Positions 54,008-63,328 are shown, counted from the first letter of the stretch. The stretch: 64,000 bases of DNA from CAVYGN01 sp963796325 (GCA_963796325.1 CAWCLF010000001.1:682001-746000); one strand, 5' to 3'. A program made the numbers and translations. Notes: generated by a model from the sequence alone, not told the origin.

Positions 54008-54751
54008 ATGAAATACAGGGAAATATGCTATATTAATGATAAAAAGACGCATGGAAGTTATATTTTTTTAACAATGAAAACGCGCAATATTGCGCGTGAA
54101 TCGAAGCCGGGTCAGTTTATCAATATCAGGGTTGCAGACACATTCGATCCCCTGCTCCGAAGGCCGATGAGCATCTGCGACGCCGACGGAGATTATCTTT
54201 CAGTACTTGTTCAGGTTAAGGGCAGGGCTACGAAGCTCCTTGCGGAAAAGGACTGCGGAGATCCGGTCAATATTATAGGCCCGCTGGGCACTTCATTTCC
54301 GGTTTCCGGTAAAAAAGCTCTGTTCATTGCAGGCGGGACGGGAATCGCCCCTTTTCTATTCCTCTCCAGGTTTGTAAAACCCGCAGCCCTTCTAATGGGG
54401 GTAAGGACGTCTTCGCTTTTGCCGGATCTCGAGCTTTTTACGCGGGACATGAACGTTAAAATTTCTTCAGATGACGGAAGCGCAGGCACCAGAGGCCGGG
54501 TGCTTGAGCTTTTAAAGGATTATCCGCTTAAAGATTATACGATATACGCTTGCGGGCCGAATCCCATGCTCAAGGCGATCAGCGGAGAGCTTAAAAAATG
54601 CCCGGATGCAGCCGCATATTATTCGGTCGAGACTATGATGGGTTGCGGTTTCGGCGCCTGCAGGGGCTGCGCCGTCGAGAGTAGAGGCGGCGGCTACAAA
54701 CTTGCATGTACGGACGGGCCTGTTTTCAAGTGGGACGAGGTGAAGCTATGA
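54008..54751 (+). CDS. pyrK: Dihydroorotate dehydrogenase electron transfer subunit-like protein
   Basis: A 247-residue FNR-fold flavoprotein. FAD-binding motif LLRRPMSICDADGD (RxxS type) near residue 55, NAD-binding GGTGIAPFLFLSR near 112, then ACGPNPMLKAI. The C-terminal [2Fe-2S] site has four Cys in MGCGFGACRGCAVE and LACTDGPVF. In PyrK it passes electrons from dihydroorotate to NAD. No pyrD is adjacent, so another oxidoreductase partner remains possible. The ribosome site is weak. It overlaps the next gene by 4 bases. Confidence 0.83.
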   Translation: MKYREICYINDKKTHGSYIFLTMKTRNIARESKPGQFINIRVADTFDPLLRRPMSICDADGDYLSVLVQVKGRATKLLAEKDCGDPVNIIGPLGTSFPVSGKKALFIAGGTGIAPFLFLSRFVKPAALLMGVRTSSLLPDLELFTRDMNVKISSDDGSAGTRGRVLELLKDYPLKDYTIYACGPNPMLKAISGELKKCPDAAAYYSVETMMGCGFGACRGCAVESRGGGYKLACTDGPVFKWDEVKL

Positions 54752-55227
54752 CATGGAGGAATTTGTTTTTTACCGGCCTTGTATTGGGCCTTTCGCCTTT
54801 CTTCCTTCCCATCGGAGGTTATTTTTTCATCTATTCGCTCCTGGGCTTCGGACTTTGCGCGGTATCCTACATTTTCAAGCGTCCCCTGGGGGGATGGGAT
54901 TATGCCATACTTGCCGAACTTGCAGCTACAATGGCTGCCGGCCTCATTAATTTTTATCCGGTATTTGTCTTTTTCGAATATCTATTCTTCGCGTTCCTTT
55001 TTGCAAGCTTTGCCATTTCAGGGAAGAGTCAGGCGGCAAGATTTATCAGCCTTCCGATGCTTGCCGTAAGCGGAGCTTCAATAGCATTATACCTTGGCAG
55101 CCTGTCCGGCTTTAACGGCTTATATGATGCCGTTATTTTCCTCTATTATTTCATATATTTCATGGCTGGAGCGGCATTCCTTTTCGCTTCAGGGGAACCT
55201 GAAAAAAACGGATCCGGATCGGAATAA
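54748..55227 (+). CDS. Small membrane protein coupled to pyrK
   Basis: A 159-residue protein with about five membrane helices and no recognised family (for example IGGYFFIYSLLGFGLCAVSYIF, VFVFFEYLFFAFLFASFAI, AVIFLYYFIYFMAGAAFLFA). The stop of pyrK and the ATG at 54748 overlap (ATGA), so it is translated from the same message. Its tail (SGEPEKNGSGSE) is polar. Association with an electron-transfer flavoprotein is inferred from overlap only. Confidence 0.65.
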   Translation: MTWRNLFFTGLVLGLSPFFLPIGGYFFIYSLLGFGLCAVSYIFKRPLGGWDYAILAELAATMAAGLINFYPVFVFFEYLFFAFLFASFAISGKSQAARFISLPMLAVSGASIALYLGSLSGFNGLYDAVIFLYYFIYFMAGAAFLFASGEPEKNGSGSE

Positions 55228-55233
55228 ATCTAT

Positions 55234-55271
55234 AATAAAAAACCCGCTGAAAGCAGACGCTTCCAGTGGGT
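55234..55271 (-). terminator. Rho-independent terminator of the GH9 gene
   Basis: On the minus strand ACCCACTGGAAGC-GTCT-GCTTTCAGCGGGT folds into a 13-bp stem with one mismatch and one wobble, closed by a tetraloop (55271-55242). A run of T residues follows (55241-55234). It lies 17 bases after the GH9 stop. It may also stop the converging membrane-protein message. Confidence 0.85.
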
Positions 55272-55287
55272 CAGGGTGTTTAAATCC

Positions 55288-57918
55288 TTATTTATATGTC
55301 ATCACACAGGCTTTGTAAACGTAAGCCGTATCAGAATAAGCCACATACAATTGACCGTTGGCGGGATCTATCGCGAAACTCAGGGAGCCCAGGGTGGGCG
55401 GTGAAAAATCAGCGCTTCCGACATTCTGCCATGTTCCTCCCGTATAAGTTATTACGGTTATTCCGCTGTTGACGCCTCCTGAGGATGCGTTATCCAGGTA
55501 AGCGACATAAACCTGGTCGTTATATACCGCTATGCATGGTTTTACGATCGCGGAAGCCGTGATTCCGGGACCGGCGCCAACGTATTGCCATGTACCGCCG
55601 GAATAAGTCATCACAGTCAGTTTCCCGCCGTTCTGCTCGTCGTCGAAAGCGACGTAAAGCTGGCCCGTAGAGCTGACGGCCATACATGGCTCCATCGCCC
55701 AGCCTGGTGAAAATCCGGCCGTGCCTACATATTGCCACATTCCGCCGGTATAGGTCATTACGGAAGCCCTTGCTCCCGTAGGAGATGTGGAAAGGTCGCT
55801 GAAACATATATATGGCTGGTCGTTGTATACGATCATCGTGACGAACGAGGCCGAGGAGGGCGTAAAATTGGCGTTACCGACATTCTGCCATGTTCCGCCG
55901 GTATAAGTCATAACCGAACCGTACCAGTTCAGATCGGGAGCGTAATCCTCGAAAGCGGAATAAAGCTGGCCGGTGCTGCCGAAGGCCAGACTCTGGAAAT
56001 ATCCGGGAGCCTTGGAAAATCCGGCCGGACCGACATACTGCCAGCTTCCGCCTGTATAAGTCATCACCGAAGATCCACCGGTGTTGATGAGTCCGTCAAG
56101 GTTATATGCGGTATTGTCCATGAAAGAAAGGTATAACTGGCCGTTATATTGGCCCAGGTTTATATAGGCCGTTACTCCGGGCGTGGCGTCGCCGCTTCCA
56201 ACTGTCTGCCATGCTCCGCCCGTGTATGTCATTACCATAACCGGGTTGAAAGAGCCAAGGTTCCCGTCAGAAAACGCCACGTATGGCTGGCCGTTATAGA
56301 TGATAAGGCTCATACCGCTCGCCTGGTTCGGTGAGAAGTCCGCCGAACCCACAACCTGCCAGGTTTTTGATGGAGTAACTGCCGAAGTCGTTGCCGTAAG
56401 CCCCGCTATGGAGCCTACAAGGCCGGAGTTGTAATCGATAGCGACCTCGTTATGCTGTGAGTCGTTTGCCGTATCGGCATATGTACCGTTATTATCCATT
56501 CCTCCGACCATGCCTCCCAGAAGGAGGTTCTTGGCTATAAGATCGCTATTCAGGTATGACCAATCGGTTCCGCCGGCTCCTCCATGGTGAGGATGCTGGG
56601 GATAGCTCGATACATAACCTGTAAAACCTACCACGTATGAAAAGTTCTGAGGATTCTGGCCCAGGACGTAATTAACCTGGTTCGAGGCAAAAATCATCAG
56701 TGAAGGCCAGTTTGTCTGTTTTGTGTAGACTTCGGCCAGAAACGCCTCCGTTGTGGCGTAGCGGTTATCTCCCCATCCCGAAGCCGCGGTCTGGAATTCA
56801 AGACCGTAAGTTGCTCCCGAATACGGGGTCAGCATTTTGAGGTAGCTTCCGGCGGGCTGCCCGCCGTTCAGTACGACCCAGTTGCTCAAATTGTAAGTTG
56901 CAGCGGATGTAAAATAGGAATTAGGATTGATCCTGGACATAAGGACGAACACTGCCGGGTAGACATCGCCCCAGCAGAGGCCCCAGTTGTCCTGGAGCGA
57001 TCCCGAACCTGACGGGATGTATCCCTGGATATCGCTGAGCTTTGTCGAGTCGCCCGTATTCATGTATAGTACAACGGCTGCCAGAGCCAGATCATCAAGA
57101 TATGACGAATGGGCATAGAAACTTCCTTCGTACGGGGCTACGCCCTGTTTTGCCTTCGCCCAGCCGTACAAAGCCGTCGCCACGGAAATTATCGTATTGG
57201 AATAAGCCGGGCTGCCGCAAACGAGAGCTTCCATTGCAAGTGCGGCCGCCGACTGTGCCAGTATATCGGAAGCGGCCATAGTTCCGCCGTTTGTGTATGT
57301 ATAATAAGGCGGGTTCCTGCCGGCGAGGCTGGCGGTTACGCCGCTTTCGTAAGTGTTCCCGGGGAACTGCTGCTCGGGCGGCCCCCAATAATTATTGTGG
57401 TCTGCGTTGCCGGACCCTGTCTGGAAGTAAAAATAGGGCGGCCTGTAGCAGTTGGTCAGGTAGTCGCAGAAATACTTGAGCGTATCAAGAAGCTTTGCCT
57501 GCAGGCCCGTACTGTAAGAACCGCTGAACTCGTAATACTGCCAGGCGAGCATGAATGCCGAATATGATTCGGGAAGCCCGAACTTCACATTGTCCCCGGC
57601 GTCCAGAAAGCCGCCTGTAATGAAATCCGCGGTATGGCTGCTGCCCCGCCAGGAAAAGACGTTGTTTGCCGTGACATTGTTGCCGTCTTTATTGGCATCG
57701 TAAAAGACTATCGCATCGGAGAGAGCTGACTGGAATGTGGGGGACAAAGCCCCTCCGCTTCCGCCTCCGCCCATGGGGATCTTCGGAGTACCCATCGCCG
57801 ATGCCGTCGAACCTGATCCTGAACCTCCTTTAGGTCCAATTGTACAGTTATTAAGGACAAGGATAGATAATATAACTGGAACACAAGCAATCGCAATGAA
57901 TTTTATCCGGGATTTCAT
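55288..57918 (-). CDS. GH9 cellulase lipoprotein with C-terminal seven-repeat beta-propeller
   Basis: An 876-residue protein. The signal peptide ends at a lipobox-like LVLNNC (near residue 24), followed by a Gly/Ser-rich linker. The GH9 domain occupies about residues 65-505. The catalytic base Asp is in GGFLDAGDNVKFGLP. HPHHGGAGG is the GH9 His motif. NEVAIDYNSGLVG carries the acid Glu. From about 520 to the end, seven repeats of about 48-56 residues follow. Each has a W-Q-x-V-G start, a Y-N-G/D-Q-x-Y-V-A-F core and an M-T-Y-T-G-G end. Seven blades match a closed propeller. The ATG at 57918 has a perfect AAGGAGGT site. Confidence 0.93.
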   Translation of the reverse strand: MKSRIKFIAIACVPVILSILVLNNCTIGPKGGSGSGSTASAMGTPKIPMGGGGSGGALSPTFQSALSDAIVFYDANKDGNNVTANNVFSWRGSSHTADFITGGFLDAGDNVKFGLPESYSAFMLAWQYYEFSGSYSTGLQAKLLDTLKYFCDYLTNCYRPPYFYFQTGSGNADHNNYWGPPEQQFPGNTYESGVTASLAGRNPPYYTYTNGGTMAASDILAQSAAALAMEALVCGSPAYSNTIISVATALYGWAKAKQGVAPYEGSFYAHSSYLDDLALAAVVLYMNTGDSTKLSDIQGYIPSGSGSLQDNWGLCWGDVYPAVFVLMSRINPNSYFTSAATYNLSNWVVLNGGQPAGSYLKMLTPYSGATYGLEFQTAASGWGDNRYATTEAFLAEVYTKQTNWPSLMIFASNQVNYVLGQNPQNFSYVVGFTGYVSSYPQHPHHGGAGGTDWSYLNSDLIAKNLLLGGMVGGMDNNGTYADTANDSQHNEVAIDYNSGLVGSIAGLTATTSAVTPSKTWQVVGSADFSPNQASGMSLIIYNGQPYVAFSDGNLGSFNPVMVMTYTGGAWQTVGSGDATPGVTAYINLGQYNGQLYLSFMDNTAYNLDGLINTGGSSVMTYTGGSWQYVGPAGFSKAPGYFQSLAFGSTGQLYSAFEDYAPDLNWYGSVMTYTGGTWQNVGNANFTPSSASFVTMIVYNDQPYICFSDLSTSPTGARASVMTYTGGMWQYVGTAGFSPGWAMEPCMAVSSTGQLYVAFDDEQNGGKLTVMTYSGGTWQYVGAGPGITASAIVKPCIAVYNDQVYVAYLDNASSGGVNSGITVITYTGGTWQNVGSADFSPPTLGSLSFAIDPANGQLYVAYSDTAYVYKACVMTYK

Positions 57919-58321
57919 ATAACCTCCTTTTTGGTCTATTCTAAAACCTTTCCATTCCATTATCCGATTGATTATACCGGAAAAGGCATGAGGGCGCATC
58001 ATACCGGATGAATTTTTTAAAGCTGTAAAAGTATTATTTTATCAATTGATATATGGATATAGAGATAGGTTTAAAATTCGGCCTCTGGCCGGATTTAAAG
58101 TATTAGTGGATTCGGGAATTCGCTGAAGGCCGCATACATAGCGGTCAGTGTCGCTTGAGCGGCAGCCTGTCCTATTAACACCGTAACCATGCTGGGTAAA
58201 CCGGCTCCGCCTGCGCCCCCTCCGGGAGGGAATCTTAGGCGACGGGGTGCCTGCCGCCGATCAAATAGACGGGAAATAAATTATTAATTCAACTGCCGGC
58301 AGTATGTGAAAGTATTACGGC
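57919..58321. other. Intergenic region with a possible small ORF (58095-58190, minus)
   Basis: Between GH9 and the sensor kinase. A 31-codon frame from ATG at 58190 (MVTVLIGQAAAQATLT...) has no ribosome site, but the same frame is open upstream and encodes a Gly-rich stretch (GGGAGGAGLPS). Directly after its stop, GGCC-rich arms fold (CGGCC-TCTG-GCCGG at 58078-58092) and lead to TTTTAA on the minus strand, terminator-like. It may be a small gene or a relic. Otherwise empty. Confidence 0.3.
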
Positions 58322-61300
58322 CTATTTGCCGGTGATTTCGCCGAGGATCGTGAAAAGAAGTGTTTCATATCCGCACCTGTCGACTATTTCCTGCTTGATA
58401 AGGTCGAAAAGTTCCCTTGTGCTCGATATGCCTATCTTGTTATAAATATTCTGCCTGTGAGCCTTGACGGTCGCTTCGGAGATGAAGAGCCTTTCGGAAG
58501 TTTCTTTGATCGACCAGTCCTGGAGTATTCCCAGGAGGATCTCCCTTTCCCTTGAAGACAGTTTGTAACGCTCAAAGAAGGCGTCGCCGGGCTGAAGGGT
58601 CTTGCCCAGGACCGGGTTGACATCCATGAAGGCTATCCTGAATTTCGCTTCCTCTTTTGCGCCGCTGATGCCGACGATTTTCAATAAAGCGACGAAACTG
58701 TCCCCGCCCTTTCTTTTCATTTTGAACAGGGGAAAGCCGCCGGGATTATCCCTGAGGGTTTCGAAGTAAGTCGTGAGCCTCTTATGCTCGGATTGGTCCA
58801 GAAAAGAGGATACAGGCGGTTTTTGACCGATATCGCCGGGTTTGAGTTCGAGGAGGTCCTGGCCTGTCTGGTTGAGGTATACTGCCCTGAACGAAGAATC
58901 GGCTTCCATAATTCCCGAGGCTGAAAATTCGGCAATCTCCCTGTACCTCATTTCGCTTAAGCGGAGATCCGCTACTTTTTCCTGCAGTTCATCCCTGAGC
59001 CGCTTCATTTCGATCTGGCCGTTGATGCGTGCGGCGAGCTCCCTTACATGAAAGGGCTTGAGCACGTAATCGATAGCTCCGAGTTCAAGCCCCTCGATGA
59101 GATTGTCCTGGTCCGCCCTGGAAGTCAGGAGGATTATCGGGGTCCCCTCGAGCTCTTCGATTTTCCTGATCTCAGAGACCATTTCAAGACCGTCCATCTC
59201 GGGCATCATAACATCTGCAAGAATAATATCCGGACGGCTGGATCTGGACCTGTTGAGGCCTTCGAGCCCGTTCCTGGCCTCCGTGATGCTGAAAACTCCG
59301 CCCAGATTTTCCCTGAGGAAAAGCCGCATATCCGCATTATCGTCGACTATCAGGAGTTCCGGGAGTTTCTTTTTATCGGGAAGAGGCGCTGTTCGGGTTT
59401 CAGACCCGACTGGATCTTCTCCGCTTCCGGCTATATCGGCGACAAGATATTTATGCATCTCCCAGGATTCTTCTTTTGAAGGGGCAATGCCGTTTTCCCT
59501 GTCAATGCCGCCTATGGGAAGGGTTATCGAAAAGGTGGATCCCCTCCCGGGTTTGCTCTTCACCCCGATTGAACCGTCGAGAAGCTCAACTATGTCCTTT
59601 GTCAGGGAAAGACCTATGCCCGATCCTTCGTATTTGCGGTTCGACCTTGATTCAGCCTGGTAAAATCTTTCAAATATCCTGTCCAGCTTATCTGCCTCTA
59701 TTCCGATGCCTGTATCTTTAACCTTGATGGAAAAGGTTCCCGACGGGGTGGCTTCCATTTCGCTGTCGAGCCCGACCATTATGCTGCCGCCGGGATTGGT
59801 GAATTTGAGCGAGTTTGAAAGAAGGTTCATCACCGCCTTTTCCATAAGGTCGGGATCCATGTACGCATTGAGACCCCCCGTCTCGTCGAAAAATGAAAGC
59901 GATAAATTCCTTATCTTTGCAAGGGATTCTACGGAGGATATCATCTGCCTTACAAAGCCGCTGATATCGATCAGCTTCTTAGAAACTTCAATCCTTCCTG
60001 CTTCGACCCGGGCTATGTCGAGGATCTGGTTGATCAGCCTGAGCAGTCTCGTTCCGTTCCTGTACATTGATTCGAAAACCGGACTTCCCGCCGGAACGTC
60101 GGACCCGTACGATCCATGTATTATCGAATCGAGCGGGGCCAGCATCAGTGTAAGCGGCGTCCTGAATTCATGAGATATGTTCGAGAAGAACTGGGTTTTC
60201 ATCCTGTCCAGCGATTGAAGCTTGTCATAAGCCTCTGCACGCTCCGTAAGAACTTCACGGAGCCTTTTTTCTGCAGACTGCCTTTCCTCGAGCAGGAGAA
60301 TGCTCCTGTAAGTGCTGCTGATCGAAAGAGATATGAAATCGTAAACATTCCCGTCCCTGATCCCCATGTCGTATACGATATATCCGTACTGGTCGAACAG
60401 GAAGTAGTTGGGGGCTACAAGGAAAGTATGCCTCCTGCCGTTATCGAGAAGATTGTCCGGAATGAATTTATCGGTGTCCACCTTGTAATTGCCGGGGCTT
60501 GTGATCTTGATCCCGCTCTTTTCATCGAAAGCCAGTAAAAGGTTCACCTTCGAAGGCATGATCCAGGTGTCGGTTCTCCTGTGCCTGATTATTTTATCGT
60601 AAACGAAAAGGTAGCATCCGTTAATGCCGAACTGCGTTATATTTTCTATCAGTTTCGAGTTCAGTTCTCCGAGCGTCAGCGACGAATCGATCCCGAGCAT
60701 TGCCGCCCTCGTGTTTATGACGGCCCTCTCGACCTTGATCCTGTTGGATATTTCGCGCCCGTAAAGAAGATCCTTTATCCTGTCCATCGAAACTCTTATT
60801 ATATTCTTGATATGGCCTGAGCTTTCCCCGGGCCGGTTCTCGATGTAGCTGCTCAGTTCGCCGAATATATTTTCCCATATGGAAATGTCCTTTTCGTTTT
60901 TTATCTGGTCGGACAGCATTTTCGATATGAACCTGAGGGCGTCGTCGTAATCCCTGTTCGGAGGGTCCTTCCTGTCTGTCAATTCGATAATCCGGTCGAT
61001 AGCATTGAAGATATCCGTTTTATCGGGAAGCATGCTGTCGGATGCGAGGAGAATATTGTCGATCTGTTTTTTCAGTCCGTCTATGCTGGTTATCGGGCTT
61101 TTCTCGATAGAGCTTTTAAAGCATCCGCAGGAAGACCTTAAATGGAGGGCCGTCGGCAGGGTTACTGTTTCCTTGTTCTTTTTGCCAATGACGGAATTAT
61201 AAGCAGTTACAAAGGCGGTTTTCCCAAGCTGGTAAAGAGGCTGCTTGACGCTCGAAAGGGGCGGTATTGAAAACTCGCAGTCCTGGATATCGTCGAAACC

Positions 61301-61983
61301 GAAAACAGATACCTGTCGGGAATATCTATTCCCCTGTATATCAGTTCGTTCATGGCTCCTATCGCCATATTGTCGTTACAGGCTATCAGCGAGTCGAATT
61401 CGGCCTTTCCTCCGGCTAAAAGCTCGATGACCGCCTCCCTGCCGGAATTTTCAGTCCAGTTTCCGGAAACGATCAGTTTTTTATAAACATTGACGTCGAG
61501 TTTTTTCATTTCGTTCCTGAAAATCTCGAACCTGTGGTTGGCTTCCTGGTTTGTGCCGGGGCCTTTGATAAAAGCTATCTTTTTCCTTTCATGATTTAAA
61601 ACGAGGTGCCTTACCGCCTCCCTTATCCCGGTGGTGTTGTCTATGAGTATGCTTGGAACGTCTTTAAGAGGGATCGATATGCTGACAAGCGGTAAATTCT
61701 GGAATCTTTTAACGTATTTGTCGAATTCGTCGACGTCTATGTAATTGCAAAGAGTGCCCGAAGCCAGGATGAGAGCGTCCAGGTAGTTATGATGGATCAG
61801 ATCGTAGATGACATTGCACTGGTAGCCGTAGCCGTACGGCGTATTGGGAGACTCGCCCCTGAATACGATAAGATTGGCGTCGAGTTCCTCTGCCGCATCG
61901 GCGGCCCCCTTGAATATGGGCTTAGGGTATTCTTCTATAAGATTGGTGATCTGAAGGCCGATATTGGGCCTTTTCCTCTGCAT
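58322..61983 (-). CDS. LacI-like sensor / hybrid histidine kinase / receiver / PAS / LuxR HTH, with a frameshift
   Basis: Two frames make one gene of about 1220 residues. Frame 1 (61983-61207) is a LacI-type ligand domain (MQRKRPNIGLQITNL; EAVRHLVLNHERKKIAFIKG). At 61312-61320 (CCCGACAGG on the minus strand) one base is missing: continuing in another frame gives QVSVFGFDDIQDCEF and LHLRSSCGC, exactly the expected end of this domain. Frame 2 continues with HisKA (NISHEFRTPL, near 604), HATPase (NSLKF, GIGI, GSGIGLSL), receiver (IVDDNADM; Asp in ILADVMMP), PAS and a LuxR/GerE HTH (LSSREREILLG ... SEATVKAHRQNIYNKIGIS). No membrane segment. It would sense a cytosolic ligand and activate transcription. 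GH9 lies directly downstream. Confidence 0.85.
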
Positions 61984-62122
61984 AAAAACTCCTGCGTTTG
62001 ATTCCCCCCTTTAATTAATTCTTAAATCCTCTATCATCATTGTAATTTATTTTGATTCATATTACATTTTTTTACAAGTAACTACACTTTAATAACCGGC
62101 GGCCGGCGGTCAAAATTCATTG

Positions 62123-62141
62123 ATATGCAGCTGCAGCATAT
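62123..62141. promoter_or_regulatory. Palindrome upstream of the sensor kinase and tRNA-Ser
   Basis: ATATGC (62123-62128) and GCATAT (62136-62141) flank a seven-base core that shares GCAGCTGC. It lies 140 bases upstream of the sensor-kinase ATG and 29 bases before the tRNA promoter. It could be an operator for either. Confidence 0.3.
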
Positions 62142-62169
62142 GTACGCACCCCGGAGGAGGCTGCTATTT

Positions 62170-62198
62170 TTGACAAAAATATGCCTGTATTATAAAAT
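62170..62198 (+). promoter_or_regulatory. Sigma-70 type promoter of tRNA-Ser
   Basis: TTGACA (62170-62175), a 17-base spacer and TAAAAT (62193-62198) lie 17 bases upstream of the tRNA 5' end. Confidence 0.7.
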
Positions 62199-62215
62199 TA
62201 TGCCTTGTCTAGAAC

Positions 62216-62300
62216 GGAGGAGTGTCCGAGAGGTCGAAGGAGGCGGTCTTGAAAACCGTTATACCGCAAGGTATCGGGGGTTCGAATCCCTCCTCCTCCG
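62216..62300 (+). tRNA. tRNA-Ser (anticodon UGA)
   Basis: Acceptor arm GGAGGAG pairs with CTCCTCC, with discriminator G at 62300. The anticodon loop CTTGAAA shows anticodon TGA, reading UCA serine codons. A long variable arm (TACC-GCAA-GGTA) marks a class II tRNA, as for serine. The T-arm is GGGGG-TTCGAAT-CCCTC. CCA is not encoded. Prophage remnants lie directly downstream, consistent with tRNA genes serving as integration sites. Confidence 0.93.
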
Positions 62301-62308
62301 AATTTAAC

Positions 62309-62340
62309 TTCTTTCTTTGGCAATCGCGCCAAAGAAAGAA
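62309..62340. repeat. Perfect 13-base inverted repeat downstream of tRNA-Ser
   Basis: TTCTTTCTTTGGC (62309-62321) and GCCAAAGAAAGAA (62328-62340) pair perfectly around a six-base loop. It begins 8 bases after the tRNA. There is no T-run after it on the plus strand, so it is not a standard terminator. It could be a processing or repeat element. Confidence 0.5.
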
Positions 62341-62399
62341 TCAAAGAAAACGCTACCTTCCTTTACTCCGCAGGCTTGAGTTGCTTCCCTGAGCCGACA

Positions 62400-62862
62400 T
62401 CAGGGACAAGTCGTCTCAAAACAGCTGCGGACGGAACTCCCCCCGATTAGCCTTCTTCCCACATCTGAATCAGGGTATTCAGCCCACATCCTGAACTGCC
62501 TCTCGACTTCTGCTTCCCCATTCGTCCGTCTCATCATCATCCATACCTAAAAATTCACGATCAATGCGGGACTGGAGCCTTAAACCACTCCCGATGACAT
62601 TAGTGAGGGTCGTTTTTATGGCTCCGCCCGCAATCGGGTTGTTTTTATATAAGTCCCTGGTCCTGACCCGCAGGGTCTCGATGTCCGGCAGTACCTCGTC
62701 GTCCGGATTAGTCGAGGATTTCATCGACCAGCCTCGCATAGACTGCCGCATCTTCATCGCGCCGGTATGAGTGTTACCGTAAACCGACATGATCGCACGC
62801 GCCTGCTGTCTCTTTAAACCGCTTACCGGACTGAAAAAGCCGATCAGCTTGTCGATTATGTT
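62400..62862 (-). pseudogene. Phage portal protein fragment (lambda gpB-like), frameshifted
   Basis: The frame starts mid-message with NIIDKLIGFFSPVSGLKRQQ, the lambda-family portal N-terminus, and continues VRTRDLYKNNPIAGGAIKTTLTN. It then shifts at a run of four G (plus-strand CCCC at 62516-62519). Removing one G gives EWEAEVERQFRMWAEYPDSD, the next portal segment. Homology ends near 62430, and the frame stops at 62400. Only about 140 of roughly 500 residues remain. Dead prophage gene, directly joined to a terminase fragment. Confidence 0.75.
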
Positions 62863-63110
62863 TGAGTGTCCATTCTCTTCCAGGGCTCGGAATTGATATC
62901 GGCGGTATCTCCCGGAAAAACCTTGTAATCCACACTCCAGTTTTCCTTATTCCGCCCGTATGCTATGATCTGGACTTCGATCCTGTCTTTCTGAACGTCG
63001 GCTCCGGCGACAAGGATCAGCCCTTTTTCCGGAATCATACCCTGTTTATAAAGTTCCCGCCGCATGAATAGCTTCTCCCATTCTGGAGCGTCACCCCTGT
63101 CGACCCATGT
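62856..63110 (-). pseudogene. Phage terminase large subunit fragment (GpA-like)
   Basis: An internal piece of about 84 codons. WVDRGDAPEWEKLF and then ILVAGADVQKDRIEVQIIAYGRN match the GpA-type terminase nuclease region (TaGvDvQ-drlev pattern). An in-frame TAG (63111-63113 complement) cuts the 5' side. On the 3' side the frame ends at 62856, overlapping the portal fragment by a few bases in another frame. This terminase-then-portal order is the phage order, but the intervening genes are deleted. Confidence 0.7.
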
Positions 63111-63128
63111 CTAGTTGGGATTCAGGGG

Positions 63129-63185
63129 GTGGGACACTTAAAATAACGATAGGTGGGTCATTATTTTTGCCGATGGCGGGTCACT
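63129..63185. repeat. Three spaced GGTGGG(T/A)CA repeats, IS21-like end
   Basis: GGTGGGACAC (63129), GGTGGGTCAT (63153) and GGCGGGTCAC (63176) recur every 23-24 bases. Multiple short terminal repeats of this kind bind the transposase at IS21-family ends. No istA or istB gene is present, so this is a solo end or remnant at the border of the prophage fragment. The region 63186-63328 holds no gene. Confidence 0.45.
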
Positions 63186-63328
63186 ACGGGTGACGGATTG
63201 CTCCTGTCGCGTTATCCAATGCTACCTGATATGTCCCATCATAAAATGAGCATTTGTAGATTCTTTAATTTGCTTTATGTACTAAAAGTAAAATAAGCAA
63301 AAATTATATTTTATTTTCTTTAAATTCT

